DNA of 47,641 nt from Conidiobolus incongruus B7586 (taxonomy: Eukaryota; Entomophthoromycota; Entomophthoromycetes; Entomophthorales; Conidiobolaceae). The notes beneath the pieces are model-generated. The model ran no database searches, had not been told where the DNA came from, and saw only the letters and a program-made list of their open reading frames with translations. Both the position numbers and the translations under genes were made by a program. How positions within the stretch are numbered: the first letter of the stretch is position 1; each line of letters opens with the position of its first letter. Shown piece by piece: positions 31,670-43,759 of this stretch. Location: contig JNEM01016146.1 of assembly GCA_000697335.1 (NCBI GenBank), forward strand, positions 1 to 47,641, given 5' to 3'.

Positions 31670-34276
31670 TATGTTACCACAGAAAAGGATAAAAATGATA
31701 AAAATGATGATTAAATTTGCTATTTATACTCTTTCGATCATTGTTTCAACTCCTGATAAATGTTTTAATTTTTTAATGCAATGCTCTCCTGAATGTATTA
31801 AGAGAATTGACAAATCATTTGTATATTCAGGATATTATTCAAATTAGTACCGAAAGGTTAATATTATACTCATCATATATAACAACGCTTATATCCACAT
31901 TTATATTTTAATATTTCATAAAAATTAATTAGTACTTTGGTTTATAAAATCCTTTAATATAAAAACAAAGAATTTTTGATTAAAAAATGTCAAATAATTT
32001 TCAAAATTCCATTTTTGTAATTTCCATTTAATAGTTTAATAAGACTGCTAAATCTATTTTAGTATAAAAAATATGTATTATATTCAATATATTATTGATA
32101 ATAAAAAAATTTTAGTGAGTAACAAAAATCTAATATAGATAGCATCATATATTATTACCGATATTAATGGTATCTCATTTTATAATTAATATCATTAGTG
32201 TTAAATAATTTTTAATATAATTATTCATTAATTTATCATAGTACTGTTTCTAAATAGATTCAAATCGAAATATTCCCTCGAAAATCTTCTATTAAAGTTA
32301 TTTTAGATAAATGTGTCATATATACTCTTATAATGTTTTAATTATTGTGAAAATTAACCACTCTTAAGGCTGGTTCAATTAATTTTGCAGCTAAATTTAA
32401 CCAGCACTCATCATTTGATTTAAGGGTATATAAAATGATTAATATTAAAGAAAATATTTCTTGATTTTTGTTAAATCAAGATCAAATTCATATTGATAAA
32501 AGTTGTAGTTAGCAGTTCCGGGAACAGTACATTAAGGTCGTGTTGAAACATTCCAGCCATAATGATCTGAAGTAAGTTACTGACGACCAGGAATGGGTAC
32601 TCGACAACATGAGTAACGACTAGTTGCGCGAGTGTTGGTTCGAACGGTTATTAATGAACTGGTATTGATGCTATATTATGCATCATTCTTGGGGTGATTC
32701 GGGGTATAGATGATTTATTAGAAATTAATGGTAGATAACAGAGAGTAGAAAGAGTTATATTAGATAGTAGTCGAAAAAGAAGAGGAGAAGGCCTTGAGAG
32801 GGCGTATGAAGAGAGTGCTTTATGTGTTGTAGGAGTGTTAGGATAATAGTGCAACTCTGCACATTCTAAAGAAACTTTTATGTGTGAATTCAAAGACGCA
32901 CATTGACATTTTAGGATTATCATAATATATACTTTTGGTATTGAAAATTGTGTATTTTGAATCGGTTAGTTTGCCATTTAGTTTACTTTGTTCCTTAACA
33001 ATTATACATTTTATGATAAAAAATTAGCACAATATTAGTGAAATATATGCAAGGCTATTGACAAAATAATAATTGTATTTTCAATTTTGACTAAAAACGC
33101 ATACCATAGCATAATCGAATACCAGAGCCATTTAACAATTCATAATATAATACTCTTTATTTAAATCATATTTAAAACGATTATAACAGTAAAATTCCGT
33201 TTCTATGTTTTTTATTTTTCCCTATTTGGCATCTTAATTTGGATAATTCTATAATGAAAAAATTGAAATTTTTTGCTTTATTTTTTTAAAAAATCATCAA
33301 TAGTTGATTGCCATTATATATTAAATATTGAATATAAAAATATTTAATATGAAAAATTTGTTTTTATTAATTCAAGTACACAAATTCATTAATACTTTTA
33401 ATTTTTGATATTGTTATATATACAATATATAATATATTTATAGCATTCATTGAGTTTTGAATGTTGCAAAAATTATTTTAAATATTTGTTAAATAAACAA
33501 ATTTATAGGCAAAGTTGCAAATTTACAAATTTTCAACTTATTGGGTTATATTTCAAATATAACATATATTTTTAGATTCCATATTATGATTAATAAACCA
33601 TGGCAATTATTAATTGTAAAACTAGATTGGTTAAATATAATGATTATTCCATTTAAAAAAATATTCATTTTGGTAATATTATTGCCATAATCCCAGATGT
33701 TGGTACCTTGTTCAAATTGTGACTTCTAAATTTCGTTATATATTTAAATAGATTTTATTAGAAGGATTTGTCTAATTTGAATAATTTAAATTCAAAAGAA
33801 AAAATTGTAGTTTTATAATTTTATATTTTATCATTTGCATTAATAATATGAAAATATATTCTATACAATATCACTTTTTTTACCATTAATTCAATTTATA
33901 GAATAATTAATATTTCGAAAGGGAGCGTAATATTAAATGGAAATTGGTATTTTCTTTTTTGTAAAAAATAAAATACAAATAATGTTATATAAAACAAATT
34001 ATACCTAAATTGTTATAGATCAATATAAATAGATATATACTCACTGTAAATACATTGTACGAATTATTTTGATACTAATCATATTATAAACTATTTAAAA
34101 TTATTAAATCTTATTTCTAAATTATATTATATAAATTTGATTACGATTCAACTTTAACAATCTATGTTATAAGTCTCAATTATTACATCAATAATAATTA
34201 TATGAATAGAACAAATTATTTATTTTAAAATTCAAAAGATATAGGAAATAGTATATACAATGATTTAATTTAAAGT
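31670..34276. other. Long gene-poor spacer with one G+C-rich island
   Basis: Left end: promoter of the cysteine-rich orphan and a short divergent frame (31695-31847; see findings). At 32365-32405 GCTGGTT and AACCAGC form an inverted repeat around about 23 bases. From about 32505 to 32930 the DNA is much less A/T-rich than its surroundings but has no intact gene (see separate entry). The rest, 32931-34276, is plain A/T-rich DNA. Confidence 0.45.
32505..32930. other. G+C-rich island without an intact gene
   Basis: Coding-like phrases occur on the plus strand but in different frames and with stops: QFREQYIKVVLKHSSHNDLK and TDDQEWVLDNMSND in one frame, GIDAILCIILGVIRGIDDLL and SSRKRRGEGLERAYEES in another. 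The minus strand is also open over 32651-32923 but its product is a Ser/Thr/Leu/Pro-rich run typical of an antisense shadow. Either a decayed gene or a noncoding RNA would fit. No family is recognised. Confidence 0.4.
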
Positions 34277-34534
34277 CTAATGTTTACCATAGTATTTAGG
34301 ACGATACTTAGATGGTTTTTGATTTTTAGGTGCGTATGGCGACCGATCGTGAGTATACATGTAACTTCGGTTGGACTGAAATGGTGTTCTTCTAATTAGT
34401 AGCTGATTGGTATCATCTGTCATGATGGGCTTGAGGTTGGAGGGTAAGAAGGTGCCGCCATCTTCACTCATCGCCCCATTTTCAAATGGAATGGAATAAT
34501 ATAAACTGATTAACCAACAATTAACAAGTCTCAT
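34277..34534 (-). CDS. Small, possibly secreted orphan protein
   Basis: 85 residues, no family recognised. The first 15 residues (MRLVNCWLISLYYSI) are hydrophobic enough for a short signal peptide or anchor. The rest is polar, with a basic, Tyr- and Pro-rich tail (YAPKNQKPSKYRPKYYGKH). Composition is distinctly more G+C-rich than the A/T flanks, and codons look used rather than random, which favours a real gene. It stands alone between the gene-poor spacer and ALG12. The stop is at 34277-34279. Confidence 0.5.
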   Translation of the reverse strand: MRLVNCWLISLYYSIPFENGAMSEDGGTFLPSNLKPIMTDDTNQLLIRRTPFQSNRSYMYTHDRSPYAPKNQKPSKYRPKYYGKH

Positions 34535-34847
34535 GATATTATTAGCAACAAGAATATATCATATTGAATGTAATTATATAGTTATTTGAGTATTTATATG
34601 ATCTATTGATATCGTCATTGAATTTAAATAAGTTTTAAAGGATTAAAAATGTCAATAGTCTGTTTCAAATGTGAATTTTGAAACTGAACTAACCAAATCA
34701 ATTCAAATTGAATCAAGATATTTTGATATTGAATATAATTTTTAACTCATTCGGATTATTTGAAATCTTTTAGTAGTCAATAATATAGTAATATTCATAT
34801 TTAATTAATAATCTATTTAATTGTATCAAATTGATTAATTTTATTTT
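34535..34847. other. Spacer between small orphan and ALG12
   Basis: Both neighbours are on the minus strand, so this holds the orphan's promoter and the ALG12 3' end. Nothing else is seen. Confidence 0.5.
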
Positions 34848-36889
34848 TTATTTCCTTTTCTTTAGGATACAAACATTATCTGTTTGGATTATTTGATAAG
34901 GCAACAAATGACGAATTAACTCGTCCTTATTTTTTAGATTAAGGTTTTTAAGGTTAGAAAGGTAACCCTTGAGAGGTTGAATTTGAACCTTATGGAATCC
35001 TTTGATACATTCGATTGTTTTAAACTCTTCCATATCATATTTACCAACTTCATTAGTCAATAATACATCGAAATTTAAATATATTTTAGGATCTTTAATA
35101 TTTTCCAATTTGCTATACCTATATTTAATTAATAGTATTAGTTTGATATCAATCAAGTGCATTCATTAATTATATTACACCCAATCGTTTCTTAGTTCAC
35201 CAAATCTACTAGCACCAGTCATAGCCGTATAGGTATCTAGATGAATTCTTACTATCAAATCACCTTAATATTAGAAATCAAATAATAATGTTATATTAAA
35301 TCAATCAACTTACAATTGCTTTGATCATTAAATAATTGATGCACTCTTTGTAAAGCATAACCACCAGGATAATTTAAATGAGAGATATAACCCAAGTTGA
35401 CATTATAAAAAGTTGTGGATGCTAATATTAATAAAGTAAACCAATATTTAATAAACTTGATATTAATCCATTTAAACCTATCCAGTTGAAGTTAGTTAGC
35501 TAATACAATATAATGATTATTGAACATTGGATTACATTTTATCACTAGTAATGGATGCAGTTAGCGAAAACAATGGGAAAGTATATTCGATAAATCGCCA
35601 TTCTTTATGTCCCAAACATGACATAAATAAAATATAAAAAATTGAAGGAATTAAAATTAATAGATCACTTGGATTGATAAATATCCCAACGATTGAAAGC
35701 AAATATGGCCAATGTAAAATTTTCGGTAAAAATCTATTGAAATAAGATAAAAAAGGCATCGTCTATAATATCAAATATCTTATTAGTTTGAATATCGTTT
35801 TGTGATTATTATTTCAATAACTTACTCCCCAAGCTTCACTTTTACCTAAAATGGCATTAAAGTAAAATACTTGACCTTCAGCCCACATGAATTTTGTTTT
35901 CCAAAAGAATGAATCAATAGGGATAACAATTACTAAATAATAATCAATTGGGTAAATATATTGAAATAATAAATCAATATGAAGTATACCTAAAGAAATC
36001 AAAATTGTTGAAATTGCTAACTTGATCAAATTTAAAATGAATTGAATATTTCTAAATTTAATATCTTGAAGCAATTCGAATAGACAATGGAAACCTAATA
36101 GGAATAAGGTTTCTGATCTGAATACGGTACCACTAATTATCATCAAAATAAAGAATTGATTGAATTTTTTATAATGTCGTGGCATTCCTTGATTATTTTC
36201 TTTGTTAGGATCCGATTTCAAATAACTTGATAAGTAGTATGAGAACGCCATAGTTGCTAATTAATGAGTCAATATATATTTTGTTTATATCTTTATAATA
36301 AATTACTCAGAATTAAGCTAAAGGAATTGGGTATCGTTCTAGAGCACCAGAACCAAATATGAAATTGAGTTAAGTTGAATAACATAAACCAATATCCCAC
36401 CTTCGTGCCATATCTCTTTAATATGGAATTGAATAGCATAGTACAGGATACACTGTTCAATAGTCCCAAAAATAATCTAACTATAGAAATTTTTATAAAT
36501 AACAATCTCAAAATTGATATAGGTATATATTTTAAATACCTAAATATTGATAAGTAAACATATCATGTTCAATATTTAGCAAATTCAACAAAAATTGAAT
36601 AGGTTTAATAAAGCTTGTTAAAATAATTGGTCCCAAAAAAGTTCGAGGTACGACACCAGGAAATTCTAAATGATCATACTAACACATATATAAATATTTG
36701 TAAAAATACTTCTAATATATATTAACTAATTACTTTTTCAACATCAAGTCCAAATTTCAACAAATCATGACTCGCTTGTAAATTAAAACTTTCTTCAACT
36801 TTCGTAAATGGAGAAGAGATAATATAAAGTGTTATAATTGAAAAGTTAATCAAAAAATAAACTAGCGTTAATCGAGAGTACTTTTTCAT
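34848..36889 (-). CDS. ALG12: Dolichyl-P-mannose alpha-1,6-mannosyltransferase (Alg12)
   Basis: Eight exons (36734-36889, 36540-36678, 36307-36480, 35826-36256, 35536-35762, 35314-35477, 35179-35263, 34848-35118) give 548 residues, against 551 in yeast. A multi-spanning ER membrane enzyme of the GT-C type (GT22): it adds the eighth mannose, in alpha-1,6 linkage, to the lipid-linked oligosaccharide for N-glycosylation. Marks in order: [60 protein letters not shown], the signature [13 protein letters not shown], then NYPGGYAL and [11 protein letters not shown], which separate Alg12 from its GPI-pathway cousins. Exon 6 uses the AG at 35478-35479; the earlier AG lies upstream of the likely branch CTAAC. 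The start chosen is ATG at 36887-36889 (MKKYSRL). Confidence 0.95.
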
Positions 36890-37039
36890 GTTTACTTGTT
36901 TGTGTACCAATATATCGTTACGTTACACAGTGTTAATTTAAGAGATTATTGATTTATTCATAAATTTATGGGTTATTTTTTAATTCCAGTTGTGTGATTT
37001 ATTCAAAATGTTTCATTCTATTACAAAGGGAGAGTTTGA

Positions 37040-37978
37040 CTAGTGAGTCTCGATATCTTTTCCATCAGCTAATAAGTGCAACTGATGCTGAATAGCATCT
37101 AAATGAGGATCATCAGCATTTGGAAATAAGGTCTTGACGGATTGATGGAGGTTTAAAAAGTATTCAATATTAGGACCGCTAGGACCGACACTTCTCATAA
37201 TATGCTCAGCCAACTCTCTATAAGGTGCAGGGCCCAAGTATGCTTCGTTATCTAATGTACCAATATAAACACTCGCCTATTGTGGTAATTCAATCAGTTT
37301 ATAAATAATATAAAAATTATTTGATAAAAATACATTTCTAACTACTGGTTCAGTTTTACCAGGCTGATAAATATCTACTGTATGACAAGTGTAACCATTT
37401 TTCTCCCTATAATCCAAATGATTTTTGACTTCTTCTTTCTTGGATTTAGGAATTCTATATGCCATACCCCAAGTAATTAACTCTTCTTGGTCATTAATGT
37501 TAAAGTGATCTTCGTAGGTTTCTTTAATATCTTTGTATTCATCAATGGGAATCAAAGTGACTACTCTTCCAGGAGCTTCAGGTGTACCTCTATGATCGTT
37601 ACTGCCCTAATAAGAATTTGTTTAGTTTTTCGGATAAAATAAATTAAATATATTAAATACTAACTTGCCAAAATCTTCTTACATAACCTTTGATATATCC
37701 AGGAACTCTACTCAAAACTATTAATAAAATACTTAAAATAAAAAGTGATAAATAAATATTAACCTTTCAACAGTAGGGAAGTCAACTTTCCAAATTAAAC
37801 TACCATAACCAAAAACCCACATTGGGTCTTCATCAAATTCATCCTCTTGAATTATCTCTTCAATTTGAGTGCTGATGATTTTTTCCACTTGTTCATTATT
37901 TAATTTATTTAACTTTTGAGCATTATTAACTTCAACTTGATTCAATTCAAGAGAATTAAAGGTATCTTTGATAGTCAT
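37040..37978 (-). CDS. ChaC-type glutathione-specific gamma-glutamylcyclotransferase
   Basis: Four exons (37764-37978, 37665-37707, 37334-37606, 37040-37276) give 255 residues. Hallmarks are WVFGYGSLIWK (residues 54-64; the YGSL substrate loop), RVPGYIKGYVRRFWQGS, HRGTPEAPGRVVTL, WGMAYRIP, the catalytic glutamate Glu154 in YREKNGY, and VYIGTLDNEAYLGP. The family cuts glutathione to 5-oxoproline and Cys-Gly in the cytosol (GCG1 in yeast, ChaC1/2 in animals). An unusual N-terminal extension of about 50 residues, rich in Asn, Gln and Glu, precedes the domain and may be regulatory. Its stop is only 150 bases from the ALG12 start, in the same direction. Confidence 0.95.
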
Positions 37979-38433
37979 GGTAAAGGTTGAATTTTTTAGT
38001 TTTTATATTTTTAAAATTAATTAAAATTTCAAAGATTAATGGGTGTATTTATATTAGTTCTAATTTCCTTAAATCCATTTAATTTAATTTTTCACCACTA
38101 TTGCGATTCATTAATAATTCATCAATTTAATCAAACTCTCAAATTTTACATTAATGAAATAATGATTTTACTAATTTTAATATGAAAGTAATTGGTTATT
38201 CAGAGAGATAATGTTTAATATAATAATATTGATAAAGCGATATTAATTATTTGATCATATATTAAAATAATTTAATCTATCATTCAATAAATCAATAGTA
38301 AAATGAAATTTAGAGTAAAGCAATATATATTTTGGATTCACAAAGAAGTTTTCATAGAAAATATGTATTCAATATTAAAACAATTCACTATAACAATGTA
38401 TTAATCAAAGTAAGTCTCGAGTTGATGTACATA
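37979..38433. other. Spacer between NSP1 and the ChaC gene
   Basis: Holds the ChaC promoter and the NSP1 3' end. A/T-rich, nothing else seen. Confidence 0.5.
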
Positions 38434-40143
38434 TTAGCGACTACCGCCAAAGAATGAGTTTTGAGAGTTGAGAGATTCTTGAGCCTGGTAAAAGTTTCTT
38501 TGGATGGTTGATCTAGGGTGAGGGTTGCTGTTCAAGGAAGCTCCAGGGAATACATTAGCCGCAAGATTGGCATTGGAAGCATTACCAGTGTGATTGTGGA
38601 TAAAAGGCTGGGATTGAGCGTTATTTTTGATCAAATCTAGAATTTTGGCATCCAATTCGTTGCTGCTGGAATTCAACTGTTCTAATGCTAAAAGGTGAGC
38701 ATTTAAAATACCAAGAATTTGATTAACTGTTTCTGGCATCTGAGATGATTCTTGATCTGAGTAAGTCTTGGTTTCCTTCAAAATATCTTCGAGTTGCTTT
38801 TCGACAGTCTGTAAATCTTGAGCAAGAGAATTTGCGATATTCATTGTATTCTCTCTGTAAATATCAGCAGAGCTGTGAGAAGTACCTTCTTGTTGCTGTT
38901 TCAAATTGTGGGCTTGAATCTTTTCATCGATCTTGGCTTCGTACTCATCTAAAATTTTGTTGAGTTCTTCTTGTTGAGCTAAAACGTATTCAATGTTGGA
39001 GTCAATATTATTTTGCAAAGTGCTACATTCCTTCGAGGCTGAAATTAATTGATTAATAGTTTTGGTATTCTCTCTAACAACTTGATCCCATTTGGATACC
39101 TCTTTAGCTTGAGTTAAAAATTCATCAGTAAGGTTTTTGACTTCATTGGTCCATTCAGATAAAATATCTTGCATATCTTTTTTATGTAAAAGACTAGGGA
39201 TAGTGGACTGAACTGAGCTAGAAATAGTTGGTACAGATGGTGTAGTAGATAAGGGGGTAGTAGTAAGAACAGCAGGAGGGTTGGACACATTGGAAGTACC
39301 CGTTAATGAAGCGCCAAAGCCAGTAGCAGGGGCGGTACCGGAGGTTGAAGTCGATCCAAATCCAAATCCGGGTTTAGCTTGAGATGAGGAATTAAGGTTG
39401 AATGAAAATCCTGTAGTCCCAGAAGAAGCAGGAGCAGCAGATGAAGTAGTAGTATTACCAAAGCCGAATCCTGTAGTACCAGATGTAGCAGGGGCAGCAG
39501 ATGAAGTAGAAGTAGAGGTATTACCTAGGCTAAACCCTGTAGCTGCAGAAGAAGCAGGAGTAATGGTAGATCCTCCAAAAAGTGATCCTGATGCCGGTTT
39601 TGAAGTTGAAGTAGCTCCTAAAGTGGTATTGGAAGCACCTCCAAGTGAAAAGCCAGTGGTGGAACCGGTAGTGGTAGTTGAAGCAGGAGTAGAAGTTGGA
39701 GCAAATCCGAAACCACCACCTGAAGAAGTAGGCTTGGAAGCAGCATTGAAAGAGAAACCTGTTCCAGTGAATGAATTATTAGCCTGACCAAAAGTAGAGC
39801 CACTAGCTGGAGTAGTACCAAAACCAGTAGCAGCAGAACTAGCAGGAGTAGTAGTACCACTTGTTTGTCCAAAGAGTGAAGAACCAGTTGATCCAAAACC
39901 AGGGGTAGTGCCCGCAGTAGTATTGGAAGAAGTAGTATTTGCCTGACCAAATCCAATAGTACCAAATCCACTTCCTGTAGAAGCTCCGGCAGAGTTACTA
40001 GCTTGACCAAATAGACTGGAACCAGTAGAAGAACCAAAACCAGTAGATTGTCCTCCAGTGTTAGCATTATTGTTGGTAGCAGTCGAACCAAATGAAAAAG
40101 TAGGAGGATTACTTTGATTATTATTGTTATTGGAGCCAAACAT
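38434..40143 (-). CDS. NSP1: FG nucleoporin Nsp1/Nup62
   Basis: Intronless, 569 residues. Residues 1 to about 300 are a low-complexity Ser/Thr/Gly/Ala tract with many FG cores (GFGS, SLFGQ, GFSF, GFGF), the phase-separating permeability mesh of the pore. Residues about 318-510 are the conserved Nsp1 C-terminal coiled coil: DMQDILSEWTNEVKNLTDEF, then KEVSKWDQVVRENTKTINQL, and later heptads to about residue 510. This part joins the Nup62-Nup58-Nup54 channel trimer and, by family, the Nup82-type export platform. A short disordered tail ends in FFGGSR. The DNA of the FG part is internally repetitive, so both strands carry long open frames there, which are not genes. Confidence 0.96.
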   Translation of the reverse strand: MFGSNNNNNQSNPPTFSFGSTATNNNANTGGQSTGFGSSTGSSLFGQASNSAGASTGSGFGTIGFGQANTTSSNTTAGTTPGFGSTGSSLFGQTSGTTTPASSAATGFGTTPASGSTFGQANNSFTGTGFSFNAASKPTSSGGGFGFAPTSTPASTTTTGSTTGFSLGGASNTTLGATSTSKPASGSLFGGSTITPASSAATGFSLGNTSTSTSSAAPATSGTTGFGFGNTTTSSAAPASSGTTGFSFNLNSSSQAKPGFGFGSTSTSGTAPATGFGASLTGTSNVSNPPAVLTTTPLSTTPSVPTISSSVQSTIPSLLHKKDMQDILSEWTNEVKNLTDEFLTQAKEVSKWDQVVRENTKTINQLISASKECSTLQNNIDSNIEYVLAQQEELNKILDEYEAKIDEKIQAHNLKQQQEGTSHSSADIYRENTMNIANSLAQDLQTVEKQLEDILKETKTYSDQESSQMPETVNQILGILNAHLLALEQLNSSSNELDAKILDLIKNNAQSQPFIHNHTGNASNANLAANVFPGASLNSNPHPRSTIQRNFYQAQESLNSQNSFFGGSR

Positions 40144-41524
40144 GTTTATAATTTATATATGAATATCAAATATATGATAGAGATGAATGCGAAATAATGA
40201 TTCAGTAAAAATTTAATTGATTATGATATTTTATATCGGAATTAAATATAAATTTAGTAATTTAGATGAATGTCTAAAGGTGACTATTTGGTTCTTATTT
40301 TAAGTGATTTCGTGTTCATTGAATTGATTTTTAAAATTTTCTATTTTTATTATTCAATTGTGGGATATTTCAATTCTATTAACCTTTCGAATTTAGAATA
40401 TTTTTTAAATTTAATACAATTATATTCAGAATATTACTTAATAGTTGATACTATTTTTCATGAAATATAAATAATGTAATTGAAAGTTATATTATAATAT
40501 TTATGAATTTAAAATAAATGATTATAAATGGTCTGATTGTACCAGAATTTGAATTGTTTTGTATCTTGAAATATTTGGTGATATAATAAATAATTGATGA
40601 AATCATTTATTTTACTATTTATCAATTTCTTATTATGAATAAACTATTTTATCTAATTCAATAGATCTGATATATCTATTTTCATGGTAAACATTTTATA
40701 AAACATATCATATAATCTAGCTAATTGGATCCCAATTATCTTTCTATTGAATATTGAGATATCTGCTATATAAAATATAAAATATCCTACATATATCGAC
40801 AGTGTTAAATACAATATAAAATTCACAAATTTAAAATTAAATCAGAATTTATAACCTTGTCCAAATATTATTAATTATTAATATTTAATGGAAATTGTAG
40901 TTAGAAGTCTAAAGTTTTTTCTAAGCATTTGTCACTATAATTTTCAGATTAAAAATATACCAAATGGATACATAATCTCATTATGTCAAATTTATTTATT
41001 GAATATATGTTTATATTCATTTGTATATTTAATTGATTTTTTCCAGTCATTAATTAAAATACTAGCATTTATTCTAATTTTTGTAATTGAATCTTAAATT
41101 TCTAAGGTATAGAGTTTACTATGTAAAATTTAAGTTGAATAAATATTTGATGTAATCGCTAATTTTATCAATAATGTTAATTTTTATAATTTATACAATA
41201 ATTCTATTGCAATGAATATTCTATGAATATATTCAGTTTATTAAAGTAAATAATAATTATCAAATTATGTAGTATGTAAATATTAATTGAAAGGACTTCA
41301 TTTTAGTCAATGAAAATCAATTGAAAAAAGTAAAATGCATAAGTAATGATTTGATAATTTAACTGTTAATAATCATCAATAACTTTTATGAATGAATTTA
41401 AATTAGAAAAAATAATGTTATATGTATTAAAATGAAATCACAAAAATAATATATATGTTTAAATTATTATATAGGATATGATTGTATAATCAATTATTAT
41501 TATGAATTCAATCATGAATAATTT
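40144..41524. other. AT-rich spacer upstream of NSP1
   Basis: Contains the NSP1 promoter at left and the SEC63 3' end at right. Two short frames at 40270-40470 and 40888-41097 are Ile/Leu/Phe/Tyr-rich and have no family features. They look like chance. Confidence 0.5.
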
Positions 41525-43759
41525 TTACTCTTCATCATTGTCATTTTCATCTTCATCTTCAGAAGTTTCATCATCTTTGTAGACTCTCTTGCCACCAGAT
41601 GATAGACCACCACCCTTGGCTTGGTTCATTTGGGCAGCGAATGAATCATCTCCAGGTTCTGAGATATCGTCTTCATAATCGGATTCTTCAGGAAGAGCGT
41701 CAGCAGGTTTAACTTCGAAGTTGAATTCTTCTTTGATATCAACACCAAAGTAGGAGTCTGACTTAATGAAAATTTCAAAAGAGTAAGAGCCAGGATTTTC
41801 AGGTCCACCAAATTGGAATTTGACAGAGGTTTCATCAACCAACTCAGTGATCTTGGTAGGAGGAATCAACATACGGTTGTTTCTTCTATCACCAACGATG
41901 ACCCACCATTGTAGCTGTTTAACACCTGGGAAATAAGGAGCATAGGCGTGGGGAACTTGAGACAATTTGCTAGCCTTGGTCAAGGGGCTACCACTGTCAT
42001 CATCTTTACCATCATCTAATTTAGCAAGTAATCTACCAAAGTCTTCTTCGTCATCAAGAGATTCGGATTTTGATTCAGATTTGTGTTGAGTCTTAAGTTT
42101 AGATTCTTCCTTTGATTTAGACTGAGCATTGTCCTTTAATGCCTGTTCAATTGTCTTCAAATCGAGCTTAATCACAAGAGTAATAATGCTTCCAGGAGTA
42201 ATAATATCTTCTCCCAAAACGCGTACATCAGTTTCAACAGCTTTCAAGACAGGGAATTTGTTACCAACGGCCACCAATTCTTGATATTGAGAGTCAGAGA
42301 GATCAGTTAATAACTTTCTTCTTTGGGCTTCGGGAATCTTCATTAAGTCCCATACAGTACGAATTTCCTTGTTGTGAGTTTTGATGTAACGAACCAACTG
42401 TCTATCAACATAAGGTAATTGGAGTAAGGGAGAAGCTTTGTGACGGAGACCTTGGACAATAATTTGTGAAAATTCAATGGCCCTAATAGTAGGTTCTAAC
42501 CAACCTTGAGCGATAGTGATTTGGAGAACGCCATTAATTAAAGTCAATAAACGTCTTAAAATTTCTTGTTGGTCAGAAAGAAGTTGAGGATCTTTAACTT
42601 GAACTCTGTATAAATGGGATTGAATAAGAGCAAAGGCCTTCTTAACATAGGGAAGATTGTGTACTTTGGGAAGGTCGATAAAGGTAGCTTCTTTTTCAGC
42701 GACTTTTACCATTTCTTTCCATAATTCAGCAACAATGGGTTCTTGCTCCCATTTGAGTTTGATTTCTTCTTCGAATTCATAACTGTTAGCCATCATCAAA
42801 ATCAAGTCTTTCATAGAGGTATTTTCTTTGAGTTCTTTGAAATACAATGCCATGGTATTGTTGAGAATACGATCTCTGGTGTATTTGAGAGCCTTGTACC
42901 ACCATTTACCAACATAGTAGGGTAAGAATAAGCCGAGAATGATACCGTAGAATGATAAGACATAGAAATTGTTATGAGATTCAACAAGCCACAAGGGAAG
43001 GGCAATACCAAGTTGGAATGGTTGACGACCATCAGGATGACCATATTCTTCATAATTGCGCTTGATTTCAGGATCTGTAAGAGCTTTATAGGCTTTGGTA
43101 ATTTCAACGAATTTGGCATTTAATTCTTCACGCTCTTTTTCGTCATCAGTACGGATTTTATCGGGGTGACTAAATAACTTAGTTAATATAAAATATTATA
43201 TATACAATTGATTACATACAATTTCAAACTAAGTTTCCTATACTTCTTTTTAACATCTTTTTCATCGGTACCCTTGAATAACATTAATAAAACTTTTTAA
43301 AATGAAGAAAATTATCTGAAAATACCTCAGGAATGTCTAGAATTTCAAATGGATCCCATCTCTTGACTTCTTGAGTTTCAGTGGTAGCAATTTTATAACT
43401 CAAGAAAGATACAAGAGCCCAACCAATAATAACTAAAACAGTTCTACAATCAAGAACAAGATTAGAATCGAATTTTATCTATAATCCATCAAATAAAGTA
43501 TATGAACTCTCACCTTAAAGAAATGGAAGAAGTTGACTTTTTGACGATGTTAATTTTTTTAGTGCGTCGAACATCATGCGAGGTAACAGCTATAAATACA
43601 AATTAGGTCAAAAAGATCTAGTGAAAAAAATGAATAGATTCCAATACCTTTAGTAAAGGAGAAAAGAGGAATTAATGTGAGAGGAATTAGGATGATCAAT
43701 AATACTGTTGTAACAAACCAATAAAAGGTTACTCCATTTTCATCATAATTATATTGCAT
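41525..43759 (-). CDS. SEC63: ER protein-translocation J-protein Sec63
   Basis: Five exons (43648-43759, 43514-43589, 43326-43443, 43220-43272, 41525-43169) give 667 residues, against 663 in yeast. Three membrane segments: about 11-34 (FYWFVTTVLLIILIPLTL), 64-80 (TVLVIIGWALVSFL) and 187-206 (FYVLSFYGIILGLFLPYY). The luminal J domain spans about 90-165 with HPD at 121-123 in LKFHPDK, needed to recruit the Hsp70 Kar2/BiP. A Brl-type cytosolic domain follows. The tail is strongly acidic (SEDEDENDNDEE), the Sec62-binding type. Sec63 works with Sec61/62 in post-translational import into the ER. The intron before exon 5 splits the J domain just ahead of HPD. The start is ATG at 43757-43759. Confidence 0.96.

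Noticed and set aside
32637-32645. GGTTCGAAC, resembling a tRNA B box
   Set aside because: The flanks cannot form a T-arm stem, and no A box or acceptor stem is present.
32651-32923. 90-residue minus-strand frame in the G+C-rich island
   Set aside because: Ser/Thr/Leu/Pro-rich composition with no motif; more like an antisense shadow of purine-rich plus-strand sequence.
39398-39787. 129-residue Val/Glu/Pro-rich open frame on the plus strand
   Set aside because: It is the antisense of the repetitive FG part of NSP1; such simple-sequence DNA is open in several frames.
39618-40139. 173-residue Leu/Val-rich open frame on the minus strand
   Set aside because: Shifted frame of the same NSP1 repeats, without family features.
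40270-41097. Two short hydrophobic frames (40270-40470 and 40888-41097, plus)
   Set aside because: Ile/Leu/Phe/Tyr composition expected by chance from A/T-rich DNA; no gene-like composition shift.
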